Assembly: GCA_019356535.1 (NCBI GenBank)
Contig: CP037918.1
Span: 1,706,315 to 1,770,314 of the forward strand
Source of the DNA: Chromatiaceae bacterium
GTDB taxonomy: Bacteria > Pseudomonadota > Gammaproteobacteria > Chromatiales > Chromatiaceae
Direction of reading: 5' to 3'
DNA length: 64,000 bases
Numbering within the stretch: position 1 is the stretch's first letter; each line of letters opens with the position of its first letter. The notes beneath the pieces are model-generated. The model searched no databases. It was not told the DNA's origin and was given only the letters and a program-made list of their open reading frames with translations. Both the position numbers and the translations under genes were made by a program. Positions 53,472 through 62,533 of the stretch are shown piece by piece.

Positions 53472-53563
53472 GATGGGCACGCTGCGCCTTGCCCATCCTG
53501 CAAGGCAAGAGCGCCGAACCCTGCGCAGGATAGGCAAAGGCCCGCAGGGCCGCGCCCATCGAT
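53472..53563. repeat. Pair of family B palindromic repeats (REP-like)
   Basis: Two imperfect palindromes lie head to head: one begins GATGGGCACGCTGCG (53472-53501), the other has GGATAGGCAAAGGCCC (53525-53563). They share the GATGGGCA / TGCCCATC ends with the three copies at 13269-13423. They fill the spacer between convergent lpxH and epmA. Confidence 0.7.
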
Positions 53564-53573
53564 ACTCTGTGTT

Positions 53574-54560
53574 TCAGAGCCGAGCCAGGGAGAAGGCCAG
53601 CACCTGGTCGATGTCGTCCAGACCGAGCTGGCACATCAGCAGCCGGTCGATGCCCAGCGCCACGCCGGCACAGTCCGGCAGGCCGTGCTCCAGCGCCGCC
53701 AGCAGGGCGTCGTCCACCGGCATGGGGGCCTGACCCGCGCTGCGCCGCCGGCAGTTCTCCTGTTCGAAGCGCTGCGCCTGTTCGGTCGCATCGCTCAGTT
53801 CGTGGAAGCCGTTGGCCAGTTCCATGCCCTGCCAGTACAGCTCGAAGCGCGCCGCGGTGCGGCCGTCGGGTGCGAGGCGCGCCAGCGAGGCCTGGCTCGC
53901 CGGGTAGTCGGTGACAAAGGTCAGGCCATCACGTCCCAGCAAGGGCTCGATCAAGGTGCTCATCAGCAAGTCGAGCCAACCGTCACGGTCCAGCACCAGC
54001 CCCTCGGCGCCGAGCACATCGTGCGCCAGGGCGCAGTCGCGCAGGCCCTCCGCATCGGCCTCCAGGGGGTCGATACCGAGATGGGTACGGAACAGCGCGG
54101 CATAGGCGCAGTGTTCCACCGGCAGGTCCTGCTCCAGCGCCGCGCACACCAGCGCCGCCACCTCGTCCATCAGGGCGGCGTCATCGAACCCCGGCCGGTA
54201 CCATTCCAGCAGGGTGAACTCGGGGTTGTGCCGGGGACCGGCCTCGCCGTTGCGAAAGGCCTTGCCCAGCTGCCAGATCGGCCCACTGCCGGCGGCCAGC
54301 AGACGTTTCATGAAGAATTCGGGCGAGGATTGCAGGTAGAGATCCAGCCCGCGGGCATGTCCGGGACCGGTGAAGCGGGTACGCAGGGGCTCGATGGCCG
54401 GATCGGTACCGAAGGAGATGCCCGCCAGCGGGGTCTCGACCTCGAGCACCCCACGGGCGGCGAAGAAGGCTCGGATGCGCGCCAGCAGGCGGGCGCGGGC
54501 GCGCAGCGTCTCGAGCGAGGCGCCAGGACGCCAGTCGTCCAGATGGCGGCGCCGGTCCAT
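53574..54560 (-). CDS. epmA: Elongation factor P lysyl-lysine ligase EpmA (PoxA/GenX)
   Basis: EpmA is a truncated class II lysyl-tRNA synthetase relative that attaches beta-lysine to EF-P. The 328-residue size shows it lacks the N-terminal anticodon domain. Class II motifs are visible: LQSSPEFFMKRLL, GKAFRNGEAGPRHNPEFTLLEWYRPG and GVALGIDRLLM. The neighbouring efp and epmB confirm the call. It lies 8 bases downstream of efp on the same strand. Confidence 0.95.
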   Translation of the reverse strand: MDRRRHLDDWRPGASLETLRARARLLARIRAFFAARGVLEVETPLAGISFGTDPAIEPLRTRFTGPGHARGLDLYLQSSPEFFMKRLLAAGSGPIWQLGKAFRNGEAGPRHNPEFTLLEWYRPGFDDAALMDEVAALVCAALEQDLPVEHCAYAALFRTHLGIDPLEADAEGLRDCALAHDVLGAEGLVLDRDGWLDLLMSTLIEPLLGRDGLTFVTDYPASQASLARLAPDGRTAARFELYWQGMELANGFHELSDATEQAQRFEQENCRRRSAGQAPMPVDDALLAALEHGLPDCAGVALGIDRLLMCQLGLDDIDQVLAFSLARL

Positions 54561-54568
54561 GAAGCGGA

Positions 54569-55141
54569 TCAGTCGTCCTTGGCGCGGCTGACGTATTCGC
54601 CGGAGCGGGTATCGACCTTGATCTTCTCGCCGGTCTGCACGAATAGCGGCACCCGCACCACGGCACCGGTCTCCAGCGTGGCCGGCTTGCCGCCGCCACC
54701 CGAAGTGTCGCCCTTGAGACCGGGATCGGTCTCGGTGATCTCAAGCACCACGAAGTTGGGAGCCTCGACGACGATCGGCTGACCGTTCCACAGGGTGACG
54801 TTGCACACGTCCTGCTCCTTGATCCACTTGACCGCCTCGCCCATGGCGTTGGCATCGGCCTGGTACTGCTCGTAGGTCTCGTTGTCCATGAAGTACCAGA
54901 ACTCGCCATCGGTGTAGAGGTAGGCCAAGTCACGCTCCATGACATCGGCGGCCTCGACCGACTCACCCGACTTGAAGGTCTTCTCGAGCACCCGGCCGGT
55001 CTTGAGGTTGCGCAGCTTGACGCGGTTGAAGGCCTGGCCCTTGCCAGGCTTGACGAATTCGTTCTCGATGATGACGCAGGGGTCGCCATCAAGCATCAGC
55101 TTGAGACCACTGCGAAATTCGTTGGTATTGTAGCTAGCCAT
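54569..55141 (-). CDS. efp: Translation elongation factor P
   Basis: EF-P rescues ribosomes stalled at polyproline stretches. The 190-residue protein has the three-domain pattern and the modification site K34 in [13 protein letters not shown], the target of EpmA and EpmB. The start is ATG 55141 ([19 protein letters not shown]). The first base of this start overlaps the ATG at 55140 of the opposite frame through the palindrome CATG. Proteins with long proline runs, such as those at 62508-63977, are likely clients. Confidence 0.97.
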   Translation of the reverse strand: MASYNTNEFRSGLKLMLDGDPCVIIENEFVKPGKGQAFNRVKLRNLKTGRVLEKTFKSGESVEAADVMERDLAYLYTDGEFWYFMDNETYEQYQADANAMGEAVKWIKEQDVCNVTLWNGQPIVVEAPNFVVLEITETDPGLKGDTSGGGGKPATLETGAVVRVPLFVQTGEKIKVDTRSGEYVSRAKDD

Positions 55142-55175
55142 GACATCCTCGACACAAAGGCACGATAAACCCGTA

Positions 55176-56186
55176 ATGATAACCCCTGACCCCGCGCCAT
55201 CCCAGCCCGAGAACTGGCAGCGCGAGCTGGCGCGCGCCGTTTCCGATCCGGCCGAGCTGCTGCGTCTGCTCGAACTCCCTGATTCCCTGCTGGACGGTGC
55301 ACAACGGGCCGCTGGCAGCTTTCCGCTACGCGTCACCCGGCACTACCTGGGGCTGATCCAGCCGGGCGATCCGGACGACCCGTTGCTGCGCCAGGTACTG
55401 CCGCTCGACGAGGAAGGGCAAGCGGTACCGGGCTTCGTCGCTGACCCGGTGGGTGACAGTGCCGCCGCGCTGGGCGACGGCCTCATCCACAAGTACCACG
55501 GTCGCGCTCTGCTGGTGGTCACCGGTGCCTGCGCCATCCACTGCCGCTACTGCTTCCGTCGCCACTATCCCTATGCGGAAGACAGCGCACTGCGCAACCC
55601 GACAGCCGTACTGACACGCCTGCGAAGTATGCCGGAGATCCGCGAGGTCATCCTCAGCGGCGGCGACCCGCTGAGCCTGTCTGATGCTCGCCTGCAAGCC
55701 CTGCTCGACGGGCTCGAGGAACTGCCACAGCTGCGACGCCTGCGCATCCACAGCCGCCTGCCCCTGGTGCTCCCAGAGCGGCTCACCGGGGCCCTGATCT
55801 CGCGCCTGGCCGCCAGTCGTCTGGGGGTCAGCCTGGTGCTGCACGCCAATCATCCGCGCGAACTCGCCCCCACGTTGCGTCCCGGCCTGCAGGCGCTGCG
55901 CGAGGCCGGGGTGACCCTGCTCAACCAGTCGGTCCTGCTGCGCGGGGTCAACGACGACACGGCCATCCTGACCGAACTCAGCGAGGCCCTGTTCGACCAC
56001 GGCATCCTGCCCTATTACCTGCATCTGCTCGATCCGGTTGCTGGCAGTGCGCATTTCGCCGTTGCCAGCGAAAAGGCCCGTGCCCTGCATCGGCAGTTAC
56101 GCGCACAGCTGCCAGGTTACCTGTTGCCCCGACTGGTATGCGAGGTGCCCGGGGAGCCCAGCAAACGCCCCATGGAGGCCCCGTAG
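55176..56186 (+). CDS. epmB: EF-P beta-lysylation protein EpmB (lysine 2,3-aminomutase family)
   Basis: A radical-SAM enzyme that turns (S)-alpha-lysine into (R)-beta-lysine for EF-P. From ATG 55176 the protein has 336 residues and the CxxxCxxC cluster motif CAIHCRYC (C119, C123, C126) followed by FRRHYPY. Other family parts are [14 protein letters not shown] and [11 protein letters not shown] 55140 is an alternative start that would overlap the efp start on the other strand; 55176 gives the more usual N-terminus. It is divergent from efp, as in E. coli. Confidence 0.93.
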   Translation: MITPDPAPSQPENWQRELARAVSDPAELLRLLELPDSLLDGAQRAAGSFPLRVTRHYLGLIQPGDPDDPLLRQVLPLDEEGQAVPGFVADPVGDSAAALGDGLIHKYHGRALLVVTGACAIHCRYCFRRHYPYAEDSALRNPTAVLTRLRSMPEIREVILSGGDPLSLSDARLQALLDGLEELPQLRRLRIHSRLPLVLPERLTGALISRLAASRLGVSLVLHANHPRELAPTLRPGLQALREAGVTLLNQSVLLRGVNDDTAILTELSEALFDHGILPYYLHLLDPVAGSAHFAVASEKARALHRQLRAQLPGYLLPRLVCEVPGEPSKRPMEAP

Positions 56187-56268
56187 GCTGCTAGACTTGG
56201 GAGCAATCTCCTGAACTGGGAGCGGTGCCGTTGTGCCCACTCAGTAGGGCTGTCCTTCCAGGGAAGGG

Positions 56269-58245
56269 ATGCCACGCTTGGAGATACCGGCAGGCGACTC
56301 CAGCGACCGGAAGATGCGAAACACGATGGACAACGAAACACCGACCAGGACTGACAAACGCACTGGCACTGCCAGCACTCTGGGACTGGTCGTGCCGGAA
56401 CAGTCGCCGCCCCCCCAGGACAGCATGCTACTCGAGCCCAAGGACACGGCCGAATGGATTGCTTCTCTGCCTTTAGCCAACATCGGCGAGACCTCGCGCC
56501 AGGTCTATACCGCCCTCCTGGATTTCAATCGCTACGAAATCCCGGACATGGTGCGTGCCAAGGTGGTGGAGCTGTTCCGCCCGACGGTGGACTACGTCTG
56601 CCACAACCTGCGAAGACACTACATGGACGTGGGCTTTCCATTGTCCAAGAAGGCCTGGAAGACGGTGGTGTTGGCCCGCGAGCTGCACAACGAACTGGCC
56701 ACATCGTACAAGATCATCGTGGAGCGAATGCTCTCGGGAACAACCGAACGCTTCGACCGCAAACTGCTGGTGATCGCCCTACACCGCACTCTGCACTATC
56801 TGGGGCGGGCCTATCTCCAGGCCAGCCTGGCCTATACCCGGACGCCCGCACAGCTGTGGAAGCAGGTCAACGCAGTGTACGCCTTCTCCCGCCAGAACCA
56901 TATCCATCGCATCCCGGTGAAAATGAAGATGGAGAATTTCAAGGAGGTCTCCACCATAGAAGAGCGCTACAAGGCCTTGCTGCTGTTTGCCGCCACGGCG
57001 CCTTCGCGGCTGCGCCAGTCTCACCTGGAACTCACCTTCCACAAGACGCTCGAATGGTCTGGCCAGACGCATTTCCTGGGATTGGACGATAACATCCCGA
57101 CCAACGGCGCCTTGAACGTGAGCCTGACATCCGACGAGGGACCGATACACAACGCTCTACGTATGCCCATCGCCAGCCGCCATGTCGCCATACTTGACAT
57201 ACGCCCCTTGATCCAGCGACTGCAGGCGGAATACGAAGAAGCCCCGCTCGACGGATCGGGTGACATCCGTCCTGGAAAACCGCTCATCTCGCGAGCCCTG
57301 CTGCGACAACTGATCCATAGCTGGCACGCCCCGGCAGAGCGCCAGTTCGTGCGCACCCGGCTGCATTTTTCGCTCCACGTGCTGACCGGTTTCCGTTCGA
57401 TTCATGCCGCCCTCTCATCCAGCTGCCATCCCTGCCCCCCAAGTGAGGAACTGCCTTCGACCCTCGACAGCAGTCCGAACATCAACATCCCGGCCCTGAC
57501 CACCGCACACCAGATCAATCCATTGGGCGGCATTGACGAGAGTCAGCTCTCTCTGGCTCCAACCAGTCTCGACCTGCAATCGGGAAATTCTCTGATCAAC
57601 GAAAACAGCTCCTTGCTGCTCGACGGCAGCCCCCTGCCCGACAATCCCGGCACACCCATCGACTGGCAAGAAAGCCGCATGATCGATTCGGTGGACCTCA
57701 GGGGGGTGGAAGTAACCACGCTCAACGAAAGTGCTGGCGGCTACTGCATACAGTGGCTCGCCAAAGACCATCCACGCAAGGTCAAGGTCGGCCAGTTGCT
57801 GGGCGTAGGCAACAAGGACAATCCCTTGGACTACAGCCTGGCGGTCATTCGCTGGATGCGCAGCATCAGCCAGGAGCGACTGGAACTCGGCATGGAAGTG
57901 ATTTCCACCCACGTCCGGGCCACCCATGCGCGCCCGTTAAACCCTGGCAAAAGCAGCAGAAAGGTTCCGAAAAAGATCCCTTGCTTCATTCTGGATTTCC
58001 ATCACCCGCCGCGTGGGAACGAGAAGCCCAGCCTGGTATTCAACAGCACCTCCTACCCGGTAGGAAGCCAGTTCATCCTAGAGGACCTACCCAGCGACAG
58101 GCAGCCCATCCGCCTGACCCGCCTGATCGATTTCAGCAGCGCCTTCGCACGTCTCGGCTTCGAGTTGGCCGCCAATGGGGAAGATTCGGAGGGGGGATCC
58201 TCGGAACCGTATAATGAATTCGACAGTCTATGGAATTCGTTATAG
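56269..58245 (+). CDS. Uncharacterised protein with PilZ-like C-terminal region, next to FimX
   Basis: A 658-residue soluble protein. ATGs at 56269, 56314 and 56326 are all possible starts; an AGGGAAGGG stretch abuts the first. Residues of about 60-400 are alpha-helical and rich in Arg and aromatic residues, with no motif I know. A Ser/Asn-rich linker follows (about 400-470). The segment around 480-580 has NESAGGYCIQWL and then VGQLLGVGNKDN...YSLAVIRWMR, the N-x-S-x-x-G plus beta-strand pattern of PilZ c-di-GMP-binding domains. The N-terminal RxxxR half of that motif is not clearly seen. With FimX just downstream (54-bp gap), a role in c-di-GMP control of pili or surface behaviour is a reasonable inference. 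Confidence 0.7.
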   Translation: MPRLEIPAGDSSDRKMRNTMDNETPTRTDKRTGTASTLGLVVPEQSPPPQDSMLLEPKDTAEWIASLPLANIGETSRQVYTALLDFNRYEIPDMVRAKVVELFRPTVDYVCHNLRRHYMDVGFPLSKKAWKTVVLARELHNELATSYKIIVERMLSGTTERFDRKLLVIALHRTLHYLGRAYLQASLAYTRTPAQLWKQVNAVYAFSRQNHIHRIPVKMKMENFKEVSTIEERYKALLLFAATAPSRLRQSHLELTFHKTLEWSGQTHFLGLDDNIPTNGALNVSLTSDEGPIHNALRMPIASRHVAILDIRPLIQRLQAEYEEAPLDGSGDIRPGKPLISRALLRQLIHSWHAPAERQFVRTRLHFSLHVLTGFRSIHAALSSSCHPCPPSEELPSTLDSSPNINIPALTTAHQINPLGGIDESQLSLAPTSLDLQSGNSLINENSSLLLDGSPLPDNPGTPIDWQESRMIDSVDLRGVEVTTLNESAGGYCIQWLAKDHPRKVKVGQLLGVGNKDNPLDYSLAVIRWMRSISQERLELGMEVISTHVRATHARPLNPGKSSRKVPKKIPCFILDFHHPPRGNEKPSLVFNSTSYPVGSQFILEDLPSDRQPIRLTRLIDFSSAFARLGFELAANGEDSEGGSSEPYNEFDSLWNSL

Positions 58246-58299
58246 CGGACTCAGGCACCCGATGATTTTCCGCCGCGACTACAGAAACAAGCAACATTC

Positions 58300-60402
58300 A
58301 TGGTAGCCACCCCCGATTCGGTTTTCCAAATCCTGGACGATGGCGATTCGCCATTGGAGCTACTGATGGTCGGCAGCTCGGCCGAGGAAGCCAGCCGCTG
58401 TGCCACTGCCCTGCGCAACAGCGGCCAACCGGTGCGTATGGAAAGCACCGAGACACGCGAGGGCCTGCTGCGCTTGCTCGAGACGGAGCCCGCAGATCTG
58501 GTGACCATCAACGTCGACTCGGCAACCTTGCCGCCAGACATCGCCATCGAGATGATCCGCAAGGAAAACCCTGCGGCGTCCATCATCCTGCTGAGCGAAA
58601 ACCCGCCTGCCTGGGCAGAATATGCCCGCGAGAGCGGCGTGCGGGACCTGCTACACCCCACATCTATCGGCCGTCTTGTCTTCGCCATCCAGCGCGAATA
58701 CCGCACCCTGCTGCTGCGACAGGAGCTGGCACGCACGCGGCACCAGCTCGCCAATGCCGAACTGCGTTTCCAGAAACTGCTCAATAGCTCACAGGACGCC
58801 ATTGCCTACATCCACCAGGGTCTGCACATCCAGAGCAACGCGGTCTACCGGGAACTCTTTGGCCTGTCGGCAGAAGACATGGAAAGCATCACCATGATGG
58901 ATCTGATAGCTCCCGAAGACCGGAACACCTTCAAACGGCTACTCCGACAGGCCGGAGAGAAGGAGGTGTGCCAGAAGCTGCGCTGCCGCCACAGGGACGG
59001 CGGCGAGTTCGAAGCCGATATCGAGCTTCACCCCCTGGAGGTCAACGATGAACCCTGTGTCCAGGTGCTGATACGCACCGGCACGACCAACGGCGAACTG
59101 CAAGCGCGCATCCGCCAGCTCATCGACCGTGACCCGCATACCCAGTTGTTCAACCGTCATGCCTTCGTACGCGCCCTGGAGCGCATCCAGACAAAGGGCG
59201 GTTTCCGTGACAACGCCATGCTGATGAAGATCAGCATCGACAACTTTGCCGAACTGTGCGATCACGAAGGCATCGACAAGGGAGACCGGCTGCTGAAGAA
59301 GACCGCCGAGATATTGCAGTCCCATTTCCACGACGACCTGCTCTCGCGTTTCGGCGATCACGAATTTCTGGTTCTCACCCACTCCAGGAAGTCTCCCGAC
59401 GAGGTGGCCAAGCATTGCCTCGACACGCTTCACGAAGGTTCGATCCAGAGAACCTGCGAACTGTCGGAACCGCCTGAATTCAGCCTTGGGGTCGTCACCT
59501 CCAACCAGGCGAGGAATCTCAGCGCCCTTGAGCTCATCCGCCGTTGCCGACGCGCCGTGCGCCATACACGTACCGAACGAGAGCCAGCCCGCCAATCGGC
59601 CAGCACGTTCAACGATAACGGCCCGGAAGAACCGGCCGCCCCCGAGGTCGACGCCAAGATTGTCGACCTGATCGACAGCGCCCTGGAACACGATGGGTTC
59701 CGGCTGCTCTACCAACCCATCGTGAGCCTGGAAGGTGATACACGAGAGAACTACTCGGTCTTCGTGCGACTGCCGGACAACAATGGGGTCGAACGCGAAC
59801 CCGCCTGGTTTTATCAACACGCCAGTCGCAGCCAGCGCCTGAGCGAGATCGACCGCTGGGTCATCCGCCGTGCCATCAGCGAGCTCTCCCGCCACCGCAG
59901 CATCGGGCGCAAGATCAATTTCCACATCACCCTGTCTCACGACGGTGCGCTGGATGATTCCATGCTGCTCTGGGTGTGTGACTGCCTGCGCGAATTCAAG
60001 GCCAAGGGGGCCTGGCTGTATTTCCAGTTCGATCTGGAGTTGTTGCAGAAACGCCCGCCCAAGCTGATGCGCCTCATCCAGGGCCTGAAGAAAATCAACT
60101 GCCGAATCAGCTGCAATGGCATCAAGGACGATTTCACCCACCACGATCTGCTGCAGCACTATGCCGTGGAATTCGTCCGCCTCTCACCGGAATTGACCAG
60201 GGACCTGGCCTCTGATGCCAAGCGCCAGGAGCGCCTCGCCGAGCTCAACGCCGGACTTCAACAGGCAGGCATGAAAACCGCTGCCACCGGCATCGAGGAT
60301 GCCAATACCCTGGCCGCGCTCTGGAACATGAACGTCAACTACATCCAGGGATATTTTCTGCAGGAACCCGCCCCGCAGATCGACGTCATCGGCAACGAAT
60401 GA
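58300..60402 (+). CDS. fimX: FimX-like REC-PAS-GGDEF-EAL c-di-GMP receptor
   Basis: A 700-residue cytoplasmic signalling protein. A receiver-like domain (about 20-140) lacks a clear phospho-Asp, then a PAS domain (about 160-275, FQKLLNSSQDAIAYIHQGLH). The GGDEF domain is degenerate: FGDHEF at the active site. The EAL domain is also degenerate: LYQPIVSLEGDTRENYSVFVRL, with no EAL triplet. P. aeruginosa FimX has the same order and the same losses; it binds c-di-GMP with its EAL domain and directs type IV pilus assembly through PilB. No pil genes lie in the window. The ATG at 58300 starts MVATPDSVFQILDDG. Confidence 0.85.
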   Translation: MVATPDSVFQILDDGDSPLELLMVGSSAEEASRCATALRNSGQPVRMESTETREGLLRLLETEPADLVTINVDSATLPPDIAIEMIRKENPAASIILLSENPPAWAEYARESGVRDLLHPTSIGRLVFAIQREYRTLLLRQELARTRHQLANAELRFQKLLNSSQDAIAYIHQGLHIQSNAVYRELFGLSAEDMESITMMDLIAPEDRNTFKRLLRQAGEKEVCQKLRCRHRDGGEFEADIELHPLEVNDEPCVQVLIRTGTTNGELQARIRQLIDRDPHTQLFNRHAFVRALERIQTKGGFRDNAMLMKISIDNFAELCDHEGIDKGDRLLKKTAEILQSHFHDDLLSRFGDHEFLVLTHSRKSPDEVAKHCLDTLHEGSIQRTCELSEPPEFSLGVVTSNQARNLSALELIRRCRRAVRHTRTEREPARQSASTFNDNGPEEPAAPEVDAKIVDLIDSALEHDGFRLLYQPIVSLEGDTRENYSVFVRLPDNNGVEREPAWFYQHASRSQRLSEIDRWVIRRAISELSRHRSIGRKINFHITLSHDGALDDSMLLWVCDCLREFKAKGAWLYFQFDLELLQKRPPKLMRLIQGLKKINCRISCNGIKDDFTHHDLLQHYAVEFVRLSPELTRDLASDAKRQERLAELNAGLQQAGMKTAATGIEDANTLAALWNMNVNYIQGYFLQEPAPQIDVIGNE

Positions 60403-60432
60403 ACGCCAGAGGCAGGAAGCAATAGAAGCCTG

Positions 60433-60930
60433 TCACCAGGGCATGAAGGCATTCATGATCCGCATCGGCCGCCCCAAGTCCCGGTTCATGCGATACATGT
60501 GAAGATTCATCCCCTGTGCGGCAGCATTCAGTGCACCGGTGGTGCGGGTCATGTCACGCATCGACTGGTCCATGGAATGAATGTTGGCCAGCATGGGCTC
60601 GAGCGTGCCCACCTTGTGATCGATGGACGCCAGACTCACCGTCATGGCACGCACATTGGTTGTGAGCTGCCCCATGTTCTTGGCGACCACCTGCATGTTG
60701 CCCGCAAGGGTGGTCATATTGCGATCGACACTGATGGCCAGGTAATGCACATCACGTTGCAGGTTGTAGATCAGGTAGAAACCGTAGAGCGCCAAAACGA
60801 TGAAGGCAAACAGGGAAGGGTAGATGATCAACTCCCAGCGCCTTGCGCTGGACTCGAACACCTCGGAGAGGCGCGCATACTCATCTTCGTGTGAGACCGC
60901 CTTCGGGGCTTCGCTCTCCTGTTCACTCAT
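60433..60930 (-). CDS. Membrane-anchored Met-rich coiled-coil protein, paralogue 3
   Basis: A 165-residue protein with an acidic N-terminus, one membrane helix at about 35-56 (LIIYPSLFAFIVLALYGFYL) and a helical, Met-rich outer region (RNMTTLAGNMQVVAKNMGQL, IHSMDQSMRDM). It ends YRMNRDLGRPMRIMNAFMPW, clearly like paralogues 1 and 2 at 20655-21807. The function is unknown. It is downstream of the TPR and ParA genes on the same strand, 202 bases after the TPR gene, and converges on fimX. Confidence 0.7.
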   Translation of the reverse strand: MSEQESEAPKAVSHEDEYARLSEVFESSARRWELIIYPSLFAFIVLALYGFYLIYNLQRDVHYLAISVDRNMTTLAGNMQVVAKNMGQLTTNVRAMTVSLASIDHKVGTLEPMLANIHSMDQSMRDMTRTTGALNAAAQGMNLHMYRMNRDLGRPMRIMNAFMPW

Positions 60931-61132
60931 GGGTCGACATCCGGATGAAAATCAGCATGGAAAATAACACAGGAAGCCCTAAATCACACTAACATCAGTA
61001 AAGACAAGGCTCTCCTGAGCTCCCCCGGAAGCGGAGATTGACCAGAGATCACGGAAGGAGCTTCCGAGCAGAAGGCGTGAAGCACGCCCCCCACCGGGAT
61101 ACGCTGTTTCTGGCCGGTGCGGGAGCATGATC

Positions 61133-61849
61133 TCACTGAACGCTCAGTTCGCGTGCACGCGGGTCCCCCGCCTTCTCCAGCCACTCGACGATTTGCACCA
61201 GCTGCTTGCGATCACCCACGGCACGCAGGCGCACGCCAGCCTCGTAGTAGGCGTCCAGCGCATCACGGGTGCGCCCCATGGACTGGTACAGGTTGCCCAG
61301 CTCTCCAAAACCATTGGCATCATCGGGCCGCATTTGCAGGTACCGCAGGTACAGCACCTCAGCCTTCTGCGGCTGGCCGTTCCAGAAGGCGGCCCGGGCA
61401 CGCTTGAGCAAGGCATCTGCCGGCAGGCGGATCTCCTCCTCGCCAAGCGGACGCAGTCGCGGCAGCATCCGGGATGTCTCCGGGGAGTGAGCCCCTGCGG
61501 GACGCTGTGCAACGGCGCGCTCCTCCGCCATCAGTAGGCGGAACTGTCGGCGGGACATCGCGCCTGCACCAGTACCCCCCGTCGTTTCCGTCCCTTCCCC
61601 TGCCGGGGCTACGACACTATCCGACGGGTCCAACTCGTCTGCCAGGGACGGCTTGTCCACGCCCTTCACCGGCGTTGCCGTCGTTGTCTCGGTGCCTCCA
61701 GCGGCAGCAACGCCCTCTGTCACCGTCTGTTCGGACAGCCCGAACAAGGGCCCACGAAACAACACCGCCACGAACAGAAAGGCGAGAAACCCGATCGCGA
61801 CCAGGTGACAGGCCAGCCAGTTGAGCACTTGCCCAGACCAGCGCCACAT
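61133..61849 (-). CDS. Membrane-anchored TPR protein
   Basis: A 238-residue protein with an N-terminal membrane helix (about 15-33, LVAIGFLAFLFVAVLF), a low-complexity Thr/Gly-rich linker (about 40-95) and two or three TPR units near the C-terminus (AFWNGQPQKAEVLYLRYLQM, NGFGELGNLYQSMGRTRDAL). The C-terminal region likely faces the periplasm. TPRs bind partner proteins. It starts three bases after the ParA-like gene stops, so the two are tightly linked in translation. I do not know a characterised homologue. Confidence 0.72.
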   Translation of the reverse strand: MWRWSGQVLNWLACHLVAIGFLAFLFVAVLFRGPLFGLSEQTVTEGVAAAGGTETTTATPVKGVDKPSLADELDPSDSVVAPAGEGTETTGGTGAGAMSRRQFRLLMAEERAVAQRPAGAHSPETSRMLPRLRPLGEEEIRLPADALLKRARAAFWNGQPQKAEVLYLRYLQMRPDDANGFGELGNLYQSMGRTRDALDAYYEAGVRLRAVGDRKQLVQIVEWLEKAGDPRARELSVQ

Positions 61850-61852
61850 GGC

Positions 61853-62533
61853 TCAGCCCAGCAGATCCGGGTACAGGGCCGCGGCCAGGGCGTTCCACTC
61901 CGCCGCCCCCTTGCCGCGCGGTTGCTGCTCGAACACCGCCAGCCCCTCGCTGAACGAACGCCGATAGACGGTGCGCTGTGCCAGCCGCGGTTTCAGGTAA
62001 CGAATCCCCGGCAAGCTAATCAGCGCCGCGGCCGCCTCGTCAGACTCGCGAATGGCATGGTGGGTATCAGCGCGATTGATGAACCCCAGCACCTCGATGT
62101 CACGATCGCCTGCATTGGCAGCCACAAAACGCAGAAAACGCTGAGTAGACCAGATATCCGCCTGGCTGGGCGGCACCGGGACCAGGATACGGTCGGCCAC
62201 TGCGATGGCCTGCTTGAGATTGTCCATGGACGCGGTGCCGACATCGATCAACACCTGTTCATACTCGGCCAACGCCTCGGCAGACTTCAGGACATCAGCC
62301 TTCAGTCGGGGCACCGTCGGGTGATAGCCCTCCTCTGCCCGTACCATCAACACATCCGAAAGCGTCGCCTGAGGATCGGCATCGACCACCGCCACCTCGC
62401 TATCCGCCAGCTTCAACCAGATCGCCAGGTTGAACGTTACCGTGCTCTTGCCCGAACCGCCCTTCAGGCTGCCAATCATGGTGATCACCGACGGCTCCTC
62501 GATCGTTTCAGCTACCGCACCAGAAACAGTCAC
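61853..62533 (-). CDS. ParA/MinD-family ATPase
   Basis: A 226-residue ATPase with the deviant Walker A KGGSGKST (24-31), the Walker A' acidic region VVDADPQATLSD, and DVGTASMDNLKQAIAVADR. Such ATPases place plasmids, chromosomes, carboxysomes, pili or chemoreceptors in the cell. No ParB is present, and there are no plasmid functions nearby. The start is GTG 62533, which overlaps the 3' end of the upstream Pro-rich gene by 26 bases. The TPR protein three bases downstream is the best candidate partner. A C-terminal membrane-targeting helix like that of MinD is not evident. Confidence 0.82.
   Translation of the reverse strand: MTVSGAVAETIEEPSVITMIGSLKGGSGKSTVTFNLAIWLKLADSEVAVVDADPQATLSDVLMVRAEEGYHPTVPRLKADVLKSAEALAEYEQVLIDVGTASMDNLKQAIAVADRILVPVPPSQADIWSTQRFLRFVAANAGDRDIEVLGFINRADTHHAIRESDEAAAALISLPGIRYLKPRLAQRTVYRRSFSEGLAVFEQQPRGKGAAEWNALAAALYPDLLG

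Noticed and set aside
61853-62533. Plasmid partition system
   Set aside because: No ParB or parS-like repeats lie nearby, and the surrounding genes are chromosomal envelope and signalling genes.
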